A stretch of DNA of 64,000 nucleotides, taken from the NCBI RefSeq assembly GCF_033807715.1, contig NC_084601.1:13305690-13369689 (forward strand). Direction: 5' to 3'. Both the position numbers and the translations under genes were made by a program. The notes beneath the pieces were generated by a model. That model saw only the letters and a program-made list of their open reading frames with translations. It ran no database searches and was not told the origin of the DNA. The DNA is from Cololabis saira. Lineage: Eukaryota > Chordata > Actinopteri > Beloniformes > Belonidae. Each line of letters opens with the position of its first letter. Position 1 is the first letter of the stretch. Shown here piece after piece: positions 30,371-46,205 of the stretch.

Positions 30371-32940
30371 AGCAAAAAACTTTAGTGTGAAGGCTCCAAC
30401 CTTGATTTTATGAGGTAATATTGAACATTGAACTTAGTGGTCTAAAATTACGCACCACATTTTTAATTGATCTTCTTTTTTATCATGAAAAATCCAGATG
30501 AAAGAGCAAAAAACTGAATCTCCTCTCAGGTATTCTTGGGCTAAAAATCCACAAAACCCCTGTAGCTTCCGACTGAATCTGACTGATGTGAAATACATAA
30601 ATGTCATGTCTACAGATTAGCGATATAACTCTGATAAGAACTATTATTGCTGCAGATGTCTGTGAGGTATTCAGTAGCCAAAAGGTGCAATCCTTCAAAT
30701 TTTGTATTATCTCTGGCCATTCTCCAAATGCAACGAGGCCTAAGGCACTGAAAAGGGTGTGTGCATGTACATGTGTGTATGCATGTGTGTGTGGGGTAGA
30801 GAGAGAGAGAGAAGAAGAGAGAGATCGGTGCCTTCATGAGAAACATATTTTGCTCAGGGAACTGTTCCAGATCAAGTGCTCCACCCTTCCTTCACTGTTG
30901 TTACCATAAATTTAACAGGATGTAGCAAATTAAAGGGGATATGTTCCGTATTTCAATCTATAATTCTCTTTTTGTGTGTCTGAAGTGACTGTCAGGTGAA
31001 AAAAAGTGAAAAAGACATGGCCGTGTAGCTTTGATTAGGTCCCCCGGGGCCTGAAAATACCTCGCTGACTTGAAAGGTAGCTACTGTTACATCACAGACC
31101 CGGATCTGAGCAGAATTATCCAGCCTGCTAATCTTCATCTCCACCCACACTTTTTAATCACGCCGCATTAGCTATATATAAGAAGCAGTGAGCTGAAACT
31201 ATTTTGCCCTTGATTTGCTATTAACATCATAACTTTATTCTCATTAAGAGTCAAATTCCGTAAAAGACACCAGCTACTGCGACTGCTACTGTGTGATTTC
31301 AATTGAGACAACCCCCCTAAAAAATTAAATCCATTAATTTCATCAATTCATCACAAGACAGTCCAGATTCAAAATTCATATTAAAAACAAGCAAAAAAAA
31401 AAAAAAGTGACTGATTAACCCAACAGATTGAACTGAATCATCATCTCGGTGCAATCACCCATCCCGAGCAAACATGAGGGGACAGAGGAAGAGCGAGTTC
31501 CTCCGCTGGGGCTCTGAGATGACAGGAACGACCGAAAAACAAAAGAGAATTAATTATAATCACAATTAAATATATGCACAAAAAGAGTAAAGAAAAAGAA
31601 GTGAGAAAGTGGCTAGTGCATCATGGGAGGTCCCCTTGAGCAGTATTATATATAGTTACTATAGTTACAATATATAGTTGAACTGTATGTTCCCAAGTGA
31701 AGCTGCGCTCATTCAAGTATATTTTGCACATATCTTTTCTGTATTTTCATGCATCAACATTTCCAAGAGAAATGTCTGATTAGGCCTTCAGTTGGCATGA
31801 GTGACATCCAGAAAATATGACAACGTCACGATATGACAGAAGTGGATCCAGGGAGCAGCTTTAGTTTGGGGAAGTGGCTTCTCCTTGACTTGAAAAATGC
31901 CAACGTCACTATTGCATCAAGTTCTCAAGAAAGTCTGCAGAATCAGAAGAACATTTTTCTTTTCTCATCATTGTCTGACCTGAAATAAAGGAGGAAGTGG
32001 TGAAAATGCAATCCTCTCAACCACTGACTGTCAGTGTATGGCTCTTTTCTTTCATCTTGTACTCGGCGGAACCATGCTATGACTGTTATATAATTATTAT
32101 TTTAGGGTCGGATGTCAGTTGGACTCTCATCATTCACATAACATTTTACGCGCTGGTGGCACAAATGTGTAATGAACCCGGTCTGACCTGATGCCCATCC
32201 ATCTTTACTAAGTTATTGCATTTCACCGACTACGAAGAAGCCGAGACTCATTCCTGACGACGCCAATTTGTTCGCAGTTGCCATTCTGCTTGTCATTCCC
32301 AGGTGAAAAATGGGGTTCAACAGCAGCTGAAGGCAATGGAAAAACCTGGGATGAAAAGGGGCTAGATTTACTCTCAGCTTGTGCCTGATTTTACACCAGC
32401 CCGCACACCAGGTAGGGGGATTACTACAAGCAGAATCCAAGTACCCAGATCAACCCCCCAAAAAAAACATGCCGTAGATTCCCAACAGATCACACCGGAC
32501 GGGGACAATCTCCCGGCAAAGACGCTGATCTTTTGGAGCTTTTGTTTTTCCTGAATGTTTGGTTTTTGTTTGTTTTCCTCTGGCTCCGTGGACGGCCTTG
32601 GATTTGCCTGTGTGTATTGGCTCCAGTTCCCCGGTTCAACATCAGGGGCCACGTTCTCATGTGCTGTTTCTGCAAGACTCCCTGGAAGTGGTTATTTACA
32701 GGGTTGGTGAAAACTGCCAGAAACGATTGCGATTTGACATTAGTTAATTTGTTGGATCCCTCCGCTGCTGCCTTTCGTTATTTTTGAGCTGATTTCATCA
32801 TCCGCCGGCCTGCAGCTGCCATATTTCCCTCCAGCTTTAGATAAGAGTTTGACAGTAATTTGGACTCCGTTCTATTGTCCACGTGGAGGAAGTGGTCAGG
32901 GAGGCAAACGCACCACATTCAGCTCAAGATTGAAAGATTA

Positions 32941-33987
32941 TGTGAGATACCTCTACAGACTTTGCCTTTTCTAAATATTCCCCTTAGGGAAAGTCAAATG
33001 GGTGATCGGACTAGAGCCTCACTAAAAATTTGGAGAAAAATAAAGCAATCATTTGGCCTCCCAAAGGAAATTTCTGCACTGACCAATATTGGCTTTATAA
33101 AAGATTTTGTACCTTCTCATTTGGATGTAGGATTTAGAAAGTGGTCTGAACATGGCCTCACGAATCTACACCAACTTCATAAGAATAGTAGCCTTAAGTC
33201 ATTTGAACAGTTAAGAGAGGAATGTATGCTCCCCAAGACAGACTTCTACAGATATTTACAATTAAGGAACTTTTTAACAAGATATAAAGATTGGGACAAA
33301 GTCTTGGAGCCTACTCCATTTGAACTGCTCTTGATAAGAATTCAAGCAGGAAACAAAAATAACAAAGTGATTGGACTTTTCTATGAAGCATTCTTAGGCA
33401 TGGATTTAAACATTACATTACGGATAAAAGAAAGATGGGAAATCGAAATGAATATGGATATATCACAGGACATATGGGAGGAAATATGCACAGAAGCACA
33501 CTTAGTCACCAATTCAAATAACTTGAGGGAAAACAAATGGACGGTGATCACAAGGTTCTTTCGGACACCAGAAATAGTGGCCCAAATGGGTCCGACACAC
33601 TGTAATAAATGTTGGAGAAACTGTGGCATGCAGATAGGCAACCATACTCACATATTCTGGACATGCTCAAAATTAAATACATATTGGGAATATGTGTTTG
33701 GGGCCCTTTCAGTAGTATTTAATCAAGATCTCATAAAAGATCCGATGGTGGCAATATTAGGTGTGTTACCGGAAGGAATTGTGGGTAGAGGTAAAAAATA
33801 TCTCTTACAGATATTACTGACAGCAGCAATTAAGTGCATCACTATTAAGTGGTTAAAATCTGACCCCCCAACATACAACATGTGGACTGAAGAAGTATGG
33901 GAAATCTTTCAGATGGAGCAGATAACTCTCTTAGACTTCAGAAAAGTGTTTTTCTTAAAAGGTGGAGTCCTGCCATGTTTCTGTTAA
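32941..33987 (+). pseudogene. L1-type ORF2 C-terminal fragment
   Basis: The open frame extends from 32860 to TAA at 33987 and ends GGVLPCFC. It contains the region after the reverse transcriptase: LKIWRKIKQSFGLPKEISAL, then SFEQLREECMLPKTDFYRYL, and a Cys/His motif CWRNCGMQIGNHTHIFWTC (C-x3-C-x7-H-x4-C) typical of L1 ORF2 C-termini. Endonuclease and reverse transcriptase domains are absent through 5' truncation, so it cannot function. The first ~27 codons of the frame probably belong to flanking DNA. Confidence 0.85.
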
Positions 33988-34294
33988 CACGGTGAATGGA
34001 CTCTTCTACACACTCACAAGTAATACATAAGACACACTCATGCACACACACATACCTTCCCCCACCCCACCCCGCTTTTTTTAATTAATTAATTATTTTT
34101 TCATATTTATTATTTTTATGTACTTTGCTTATTTATTTTTGATCTATCTTGATCTATCTATATTGCTTTGCTAATTAAATGGTGCAAACTAGACTGTGGG
34201 TACAGACGGAATAAATGTAAAAAGGTAGACAACGTGTATGTAAAGGAATGTATAAGTTGCTGATACCGAAATAAAAACTAAGTTAAAAAAAAAA
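32941..34294 (+). mobile_element. 5'-truncated L1-clade LINE with poly(A) tail
   Basis: It carries the C-terminal part of an L1-type ORF2, a 3' UTR of about 280 bp and an A-rich end (GTTAAAAAAAAAAAA). The sequence AAGATTGAGAGATTA after the tail (34295-34309) matches AAGATTGAAAGATTA before the element (32926-32940) at 14 of 15 bases, which looks like an aged target-site duplication and sets the 5' end near 32941. Confidence 0.8.
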
Positions 34295-34309
34295 AAGATT
34301 GAGAGATTA

Positions 34310-35944
34310 AGTTCACAGTATTCTGTTTTTCTAGCAACTGTTTGCGTCATATATGACACAGATCTTAAAAATAGGCCCTCAGATTATAAAACTGATTACC
34401 AAGAACCCCCTCTAAAGAAGTAGCCACTTTTATTTGTGATGAAAGCAAGCGTATAGAGAGAGACAGAGGCTGGCTGTTTTTGATCAAGGAAACATCTATC
34501 TGGATGTCCTGTTGCTCACGAGCAAGAACGCAGCTCTGATGTGGTGAAGTCAGACGTGTCGACAGCTGGGCCTCAGGGTACGAGGCAGGACAGGGTGAGA
34601 TTAGAGGAACTTAATAAATATAAAGCTGATTATGGGAAGAATTCCCGCCTATGTGTTCATCTCCCTTATCTGCCTATTCTTCTCTCCATCCTGTTCCTTG
34701 AGAAGGCCGTGCCTCGAATTCAGCTGCTTCATGTTTTCAATTAAGTGGAAAAATCAGCCTAAGAGCGCTTTTTCTCTGTGCTCACATCCTCTCCGACATG
34801 AAAACAAAAGCAAAAGCAGGATCCGAGGGCTTTGATTCAACCTTGAGTCTCTTTTCTTCATCATTAAGTCATGTTGAAGTTTGGGGTTTCTTCTAAGGCC
34901 CCGGCTTTCGCCCACTGAGGGTCTTTGTTTTCAACATGAATACACAGATTTGTGATGATTGGCAGAGTAACGGAGGATTATCTTTCCTATTAGGAGGAGT
35001 TTTACAGTAAAAGCCTTTTTTCTCATTTAATATGGATTAGAAGTGGTCAGAAGAAGAAACCAGCATATGTTGAATGTTCAGCAGTCTACAGCTGTCAGGC
35101 AGCGCTGCTTTACCTTTACTTTAATTCTTACATGAGCTTTTCATTCTTTACTGCAACGGTGAAGCACATTTGATTAAAACTAAAACATAAAGGCGCAGCT
35201 TAACATCAAAGTCACTTGGAAAACTTCTCCCCACGGTTTTTTAACGGCCTTTTCACAGGTAACTTCACACAAAGAGACAGCCTGGTGCCAGGGGTGAGTC
35301 ATGCTGACTGGACAATCGTCTCTGCATGGTGCAGCCGTGGGCTACCACATGTGTGCGTCTGCATCACCGACCGACTCCATCCAGCATGCGCAAATGTCCT
35401 CCGAGTTCACTCCAGCGGGTTACTCTCAGATATTTTACAAGAATTTTAAACAACGGAAACACAACTCTTATATCCTTCTTTTTAGTAGAGAAGAAAGTGC
35501 TGACCTTGGCTTGACTGATCACCCTGAGCTTGTAAAGTTAATGAAAGCATAAATAAGATTGTGCTTGGTGGTGCACGCTGGATGTGTACCAATTTCCTGA
35601 AACAAGTTTTTATTGGGGAGTTTTTCTGTAAAGGCACAGAGGGATTTCTAACATGCTCTTATCTAATCCGGCCCTGACAAGACCCTGCAGAGACATTTCA
35701 TCAGAGCTGCTGGTTAAAATATGCACATGGAGCAAACATTCCCACAAGTGAACCCAAACGGCCTTTTTACAAGAACAACAGCAGTCAAGCCCACAAACAT
35801 CTAAAACCTGTGGAACATACAAACTTGGAAAGCTTTGAGATAACAGTGAAACAGCTGGAGAGCTTTCGTCTTTGCTGATTCAAAATCTGAAAAGCTGCTG
35901 CGATAATGCTCCGTCTACACTCCATCAATTGTTTTATTACGACG
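34310..35944. other. Intergenic, no gene recognised
   Basis: Nothing supportable was seen. The three overlapping open frames at 35216-35552 lack any recognised domain and clear splice context. Confidence 0.5.
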
Positions 35945-36614
35945 GAGTATTAGGGCCAAACAAAAAAACAAAAAAAGGAAATTACGAGAATAAAGTCATA
36001 ATGTAATGAGAATAAAGTCGTAAAATTATGAGAATATATCATAATATTACGAGAATAAAGTCGTAATATTATGAAAATAAAGTCATAATATTACGAGAAT
36101 AAAGTCGTAATATTACGAGAATAAAGTTGTAATGTATTATAAATATATAAATATAACTTCACAAGATGCTCAATATTCTTCATTTTAACACAGGGAGAAG
36201 ACTGCTCTTCCTGTTAGAGTTCTCATAAATTACCACTTTATTTTCATAATATTATGACTTTATTCTCATAAATTACCACTTTATTCATTACGACTTTATT
36301 CTCATAATATCACAACTTTATTCTCGGAATTTTACGACTTTATTCTCATAATATTACGACTTTATTCTCATAATATTATGACTTTATTCTATTACGACTT
36401 TATTCTCGTAATGTTACGACTTTATTCTCGTAATTTTACGACTTTATTCTCGTAATATTACGACTTTATTCTCATAATATTACGACTTTATTCTATTACG
36501 AGTTTATTCTCACAACATTACGACTTTATTCTCGTAATTTTACGACTTTATTCTTATTATATTATGACTTTATTCTCGTAAGTTTTTTTTTGTCTTAGTT
36601 TGGCCCTAATACTC
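35945..36614. mobile_element. Element with AATAAAGTCGTAAT-type internal repeats and terminal inverted repeats
   Basis: Ends GAGTATTAGGGCCAAAC (35945) and GTTTGGCCCTAATACTC (to 36614) are exact inverted repeats. The interior consists almost wholly of a variable unit close to TTACGAGAATAAAGTCGTAA. The left part carries the unit in one orientation (35980-36130) and the right part in the opposite orientation (36230-36580), making a large imperfect hairpin. It is non-coding. Confidence 0.85.
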
Positions 36615-37836
36615 GTAGTTTTATATCCCAGCAAGAAATTGGTAAAAACCCTTCTCATGTAAACAACAGCGTTCAACCCCCACCCTCTGAAATCCAATGA
36701 CGGAAGATCGGAGCTACGGTGGAGCCCAGGCTTCATCAAGTCAACACATGACGGAGGAAGCACAACGTGATTTCTGACAGCAGAATTACTTGTGTGTTAC
36801 TCCCGTCTGAGCGAGATCAAAGCTTAACTCATGACAACCTACAGAATGTTTGGGGATGAATCACAGAGAAATAAGAATGTAAGCTTTTGCATGTAAGTTG
36901 ATCTCCTACCTAAATAAAGTAACATTTGTTCAATACTGTGCTGGTACATGTGGTTAACAGAGTCAGAGAGCTCTAGATTTGGTTGCAATAACAATGTTTT
37001 TCCGTGGTTTTCAATCAGCAAAGTGCAGTGGTACTGCAGTCCTGAGTTATTTTGACCAAAGGTATTTCATCCAGAGCTCAGGACACTGCATCATCGACAC
37101 TGGTGCTCCTCAACCCCGGTCCTCAGCACCCATTTAGACATGATAGTTGAAGTGCAACTCCAGCTCCTCGTGTCTAAAGCGCCAGTTAAAGATTGCTGGT
37201 AAAGATTTTGCTGTCCATATGCACCAACTGCAGATACATGCACCATGCCACTTCCTGTGTTGCAAGATGTGTCTTTCCATCACCCAACTTCCTCAGAGAT
37301 TCTGACTTCTGGCCTGCTCACATTTTCAACACCACACTTTAACGCATGCCTGGACGGGATTCAAATCCGCTTGACTGTGCCAGTGTTGCCAAACCACTGG
37401 CACAGACCTTGGATAAAAGCCAGAAGTGATAGACATGGAAATGGACATTGCCTGGATTGGTAGGGTAGTGGGTAGTTGGGGGACTGATGACAAATATTCT
37501 GCTGAAACAATGACTATTTATATACATTTATTTATAATTATGAATATTTAAGTCAACATTTATCAACAACACAAATAGTTTGAGAGACACCAATACTCAT
37601 ATGTACATTACCACTATCAACATGTAAAATATCAACCCAAGTCTACGATAACCACAGTGAGGCCAGACTGTTTTACGGCTCCGTGTGCAGCATCAGCAAG
37701 CCCAACGGTAGCTGCCCCATCATTCTTTAATCATTATGAAATCCTTTTCATAACTTGCATTACAAGTGAAATTTTGTGCAATTTAAATTATTGTTAAAAT
37801 ACTTCAAAGCGCTCACAATGAAAAACCCTTCCACCT
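36615..37836. other. Intergenic, downstream of sla
   Basis: No gene or named repeat recognised. TTTATT (AATAAA on the minus strand) occurs near 37525 and could serve sla transcripts, but that would imply a long 3' UTR crossing MITE copy B. Confidence 0.4.
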
Positions 37837-37840
37837 TTAA

Positions 37841-38368
37841 AGGGGACCTATTATGGCATCTAATACCTATTTTAAACAGGCCTTGGATGTCTTAAAAACA
37901 ACCTTTTGATTGTTTTTGCTAAATATATTAGAAATTCAGCCTCTGAGCCATGTCTTTATCTTCCCATTCTCTAACCTCATTATCTATGAGGGATTCTGAG
38001 TGGGCGGGGCTATGATAATGAGGCACTGTGCTGATTGGCTGCCTGAATGACGCCATACATCGCTACAAAAAAATGGCTGAAGCTCCGGCCGGCGGAGTAG
38101 TTGTTGTTGTTCCGGCCAGAGTTAGTTGTGGGCGCGGTTTCACGCATCGGAGGCCAACTGATGCAAATTGCATTTTGGTTACGTAACGAAAGGGAGCAGA
38201 ATCTGAACGGCTCGTAGATCCACATCACACTGGATGGATCATCCGGGCGGCTGTACAGACACTGCAGAATTTAGTTGCTTTCCTCCTTCTCTGAGTTGGC
38301 AGGCTGAGGGGAGACCACTTTATACATGTTAAAGCAAGAAAAAACATGTTTTTCATAATAGGTCCCCT
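37841..38368 (-). mobile_element. TTAA MITE family 1, copy B (complete)
   Basis: 528 bp with perfect TTAA duplications (37837-37840 and 38369-38372) and ends AGGGGACCTATTATG / CATAATAGGTCCCCT. It is inverted relative to copies A and C. It starts 135 bp beyond the sla stop codon, so it is probably transcribed as part of the sla 3' UTR. The ends fit Kolobok/T2-type TTAAAGGRR. Confidence 0.92.
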
Positions 38369-38502
38369 TTAAGATACTGTGATCGGTGTGTGTCAGTGCA
38401 GCAACAGTCAAGGTTGGGACATGTGGAGAATTTCTAGGAAAGTCTCCCTCCGCGGGCCTCCGCTTGAGCCTCATCCAGTCTTCTGGACTCCCCCTGCTGT
38501 CT

Positions 38503-42271
<3,769 letters not shown>

Positions 42272-43664
42272 CCTCCAGAGGCGCCAGATTCCAGACTGAA
42301 GTCACACAAGACAAATAGTGTTGTTTTTAACTTTCATAGCATCTAATTTGTCCCTGTTTTCACACCGTGATGTTGACCGGTGAGTCATCATATCACAGTT
42401 CTTTACAGTTTGGGGAAGCTGTGGTTAGATGCTATCAGACCAATTTTCCATTGAGACACATAGTACAGAGTATTTTCAGCAGTTAGCAGTGAAATAGCTA
42501 GATTATCTATTGCAAAATCCTGTTCCTGAACACCCAAAATGCAGCTAGTCATGATTAATCAAAAATCCATTTATATAATAGCATTTCAACATGTCTTGTA
42601 TTTGTGATCGAGAATAATGTACCACAGAGTTCAGTTTGGTTGTGTGGAGAAGTAGCTTTGCAGTCCGTACATGAAGAGTAGAACTTAAAAACAAGACTCT
42701 TACCATTAGACTTTGGAAGTTACTGCAGGTGGTAGCATTAAGTGTGGCGATGGAGGTGACGGCCCGAGAGGGTCGCGACAGCAGCACCGAGCCTGGTCCT
42801 AGAGACGCTGCATGATCTCAGGACATGTCAGAGTGTGATGACAGCCCTGCATCTGACTGCATACTCACTTCCTGTATTGAAATGAGGAAGAAGGAAGCCA
42901 AATGTGTTATTAAAACACCCTGTGAAACTGCAAGAACAGCGTGTCCAACAGTCCCCTCCACATTTTGATCAAGTGAAAGTCCAGTTTTAGCTTACTGCCT
43001 CTGATTAACAATAACAGTCCTGATAAAGTGGATATCGAGTTCAGAATGGATTACTATATATGAATGGGTTTTCACCAAAATGTTAAATGATTCCTATAAC
43101 CAATTAAAGCTGTTTAATAATAATGAGTAAAAGCCATTAGGAGACTGGTAAGTTTGTGTGATGGAGCGTAACACTGTTGCCTCACAAAGTTCCTGGTTGA
43201 AATCCCTCCTGGGGCCTTGCTGTGAGGAGCTGCCGTTTCCTCTCAGCGCCTGGGAGTGTTTTCTCCGGGGGGACGGGAGGTCGGCCGTGCAATGCATGGC
43301 TGATGATACTCTTGTTTCCTTCTGTGTGTCACTTTGACCGACTGGTGACTCATCCCACCCCTGATGACAGCTGGGTATGGAACTGATGTAGGAAACCATT
43401 GGATCAATAAACCAGACATTAGTCACGAGCCCTAATTCTGTCAGTGTAGGAAAACCTCGGTAAACGATAAAACAGAACATGAATATGGGTAGCAATGAGT
43501 TTGCCAATGGTGGCGCATCGTTGTCATGGCAACTTCATGGGATCATGTTAAAAAGTGCAGATGTTTTCTTCCATGTGCCTGTTTCAACTGCATGCTGCTG
43601 GCAAATAGTTTAGTATCCAGTAATAATTATACATATTATTTAAGGCGCATTTCAGGGCCCTTAA

Positions 43665-44375
43665 AGGGGACCTAATATAAAAAACACGTTTTCTCTTGCT
43701 TTAACATATATAAAGTGGTCTCCCCTCAGCCTGCCAACTCAGAGAAGGAGGAAAGCAACCAAATTCTGCAGTGTCTGTGCAGCCGCCTGGATGAGCCATC
43801 CAGTGTGATGTGGATCTACGAGCCGTTCAGATTCTGCTCCCGTCGTTACGTAACCAAAATGCAATTTGCATCGGTTGGCCTCCGATGCGTGAAACTACGC
43901 CCACAACTAACTCCGCCGGCCGGAGCTTCCGCCATTTTTTCGTAGCGGTGTATCGCGTCATTCAGGCAGCCAATCAGCACAGAGCCTCATTATCATAGCC
44001 CCGCCCACTCAGAATCCCTCATAGAGAAGGAGGTTAGAGACTGGGAAGATAAAGACATGGTTTAGAGGCTGAATTTCTTTTGTTTTTTTTTTTTGGGCTC
44101 TAGTGGCCCTTTATTGGAGATGCAGACTGGAAAGGGGTAGAGAGAGAGATCGGGGATGACACGCAGCAAAGGTGCGCAGGCTGGGATTCGAACCTGCGAC
44201 CGCTGCAGGAGGAGGACTGTAGCCTCAGTATATGAGCCGCTGCTTAACCCACTGCGCCACCGAGCGGCCCTAGAGGCTGAATTTCTAATTTATTTAGCAA
44301 AAACAATCAAAAGCTTGTTTTTAAGACATTCAAGGCCTGTTTAAAATAGGTATTAGATGCCATAATAGGTCCCCT
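43665..44375 (+). mobile_element. TTAA MITE family 1, copy C (contains a SINE)
   Basis: TTAA duplications at 43661-43664 and 44376-44379; ends AGGGGACCTAATAT and CATAATAGGTCCCCT. Without the inserted SINE and its duplicated target it would be about 503 bp, close to copy B. It is inserted in the 3' tail of an L2-like fragment. Confidence 0.92.
44079..44270 (-). mobile_element. tRNA-derived SINE (minus strand)
   Basis: The minus-strand head GGTGGCGCAGTGGGTTAAGC is an A-box region and GGTTCGAATCCC is the B box. The tail ends AATAAAGGGCCACTAGAGCC plus poly(A). A 16-bp target duplication TAGAGGCTGAATTTCT lies at 44063-44078 and 44271-44286. It is inserted in MITE copy C. Confidence 0.93.
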
Positions 44376-45189
44376 TTAAGGTCACCTTTACAGTGCACAC
44401 AAACATCGATTAAAAGAGCAAAAAAGGACAACAAAATAAATGCTGTAAAACCAGAAATAAAATGAGAAATCAGCAGTAGCCTAGAGGGAGAGAAATTAAA
44501 GTGAGTTTTAACCGGTGGGTTTTTAGATGGGATTGGAAAATAGATAGTGAGTTAATGTTCCTGATGTCGGGCGGGAGGGAGTTCTGAAGGCTCTCGACCC
44601 CACAGTGGACAGACGGGCACGGTGAGGCTGACGGAGGAGACTGACCCAGGAGTCCGGGAGTGTTGATGTGGAGGAGGCCCGAGAGGTACGGGTGGGGGAC
44701 GAGGTTGTGGATGGCCTTGAAAGTGTGGAGCAGGGTTTTTTTCGAAGTCGATGCGAAATTTGACAGAAAGCCAGTGGAGTTGTTGGAAAACAGGAGCGAT
44801 ATGATTGATAGATGGAGTTCTGGAGACAATATGTGTGCCTGAGTTCTGGACCAGTTGGAGCTTCTGGATGGACTTGTGGGGGAGACCGAAGCGGAGGGAG
44901 TTGCAGTCGTCTAGGCGGGATGTGACAAGAGTGTGGACCAGGAAGTGAGGGACGGACGGAAGCGGTTAATATTGCAAAGATGGAAGTAGGCTGACCGGGT
45001 AACATTATTAATGCAGGTTACTGTCAAGGACAACAAACAGCCAGTAATTATTCTATTGATTTCAGAACAGGTGTCAAGTTTGTTCATCACTTCTCATCAC
45101 TTCCTCAGTTTTGATGATAAATACACTGGTAAAAAACACTGGAGAATTTAAAAGAATAGGTTCTGACAATTTCAAATCACATCAGGAGA

Positions 45190-46205
45190 CAAGTGTAAAA
45201 TATTCTGCACATCTGTAACCAGATGCCCATCCATCCAAGCCCTAATTAACTCTGGGTTAGACTATCGCAACGCACTTTATGTTGGAGTCTCAAAATGCAA
45301 AATGCTGCTGCCTGTCTTTTAAAGGAGCTTGAGGCTCCTTTAAAGAAATGAGACTCTCTAGCGCCACCCTTCACCACGACGGCCGTTGGGGGTACTGCAG
45401 CCAACAGTGAAGCCGGCACGGGAGAACGGGGAGAACGCACATGCAGCGTCATGTGACGTCACATCCGCAGCCCAGCGCGGGAAATTCGGGACCGAATTGC
45501 AGCACATTTTGCAGCACACAGCCTGTTCAAGGCAAAGGAGAGATACACTAGAGGGCTCATTCTTTTGGGTTTGGAACGCTTCATCTGACATTATTACTAG
45601 AAAACTTAAAATGTATACAGATTTTTTTCATAAATCTTGCCACAATCCGGCCTCAAGCTCCTTTAACCAACACTAACAGACCCGTGCACATCACTGCTGT
45701 CCTTGACTCCCTTCATTGGCTTCCTGTCCTTTATAGAATTGATTTTAAACTTTTGATGTTTGTTTCTAAAGCTCTTAATTAAATACACCCTTGTATTTGT
45801 CTGAGCTTTTAACCGTCCGTAATCCCGGTAGAGCTCTAAGGTCAACTAATCAACTTTTGCTGGAAGTCCCGAGTTCAAAATATATAAACACTGGGGTGAC
45901 TGAGCTTCTCCGTAGCCGCCCCCAGGCTCTGGAATAAGCTCCCCGCCAAGATGCGGCTGGTTTCTGACCTCAGCATCTTCAAATCAAGGTTATAAACCTA
46001 CGTATTTAGAATGGCTTTTTTCACACAGTAGTGTGATGATGACACTTTTATCTTATTAGATTGTATTGTGTTTTTTTTTGTATTTATACTGTTCTTTCAT
46101 TGTTTTTAATTGTTCTTGTTTATCATCCTTTTTATTTTATTGTAAAGCACTTTGGTTCACTGAAAGATTGCTGTAAAGTGCTGTATAAATAAAGTCTATT
46201 ACATG
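45190..46205 (+). mobile_element. L2-like LINE 3' fragment, split by a TTAA MITE
   Basis: The + strand reads LDYRNALYVGVSKC, then after the inserted MITE TNTNRPVHITAVLDSLHWLP and VLYRIDFKLLMFVSKALN, then APRLWNKLPAKMRLVSDLSI, with stops. This is the L2-type reverse transcriptase C-terminus. The tail GTAAAGCACTTTGGTTCACT and GTGCTGTATAAATAAAGTCT ends near 46205. Confidence 0.85.
45323..45662. mobile_element. TTAA MITE family 2
   Basis: 340 bp, terminal inverted repeats AGGAGCTTGAGGC / GCCTCAAGCTCCT, TTAA duplications at 45319-45322 and 45663-45666. Removing it with one TTAA restores the L2 frame across the junction (NAAACLL to TNTNRP). The ends fit TTAAAGGRR but are a different family from 17227, 37841 and 43665. 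Confidence 0.93.

Larger units (their letters stand above)
26681..32925. other. Intergenic, no gene recognised
   Basis: About 6.2 kb between abitram and the L1 fragment. It contains a short LINE-tail piece (28912-28965), a TCAG-type repeat (30333-30370) and homopolymer runs. Open frames up to about 130 codons have no recognisable domain, splice context or conservation that I can judge, and I regard them as chance. Confidence 0.55.
43630..45000 (-). mobile_element. L2-like LINE 3' fragment, split by a TTAA MITE
   Basis: On the minus strand, with several frame breaks, it reads [63 protein letters not shown] and [20 protein letters not shown], the C-terminal signature of L2-group reverse transcriptase ORFs. 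Its 3' tail (AAGGCGCATTTCAGGGCCC on the + strand) continues across MITE copy C into GGTCACCTTTACAG, as judged by comparison with 26283-26330. Confidence 0.82.

Noticed and set aside
43094..43507. 137-codon minus-strand frame upstream of sla
   Set aside because: No recognisable domain and not linked by splice phase to sla exon 1.
44175..44270. Second tRNA-like sequence on the minus strand
   Set aside because: Part of a SINE bounded by a 16-bp target duplication and ending in poly(A).
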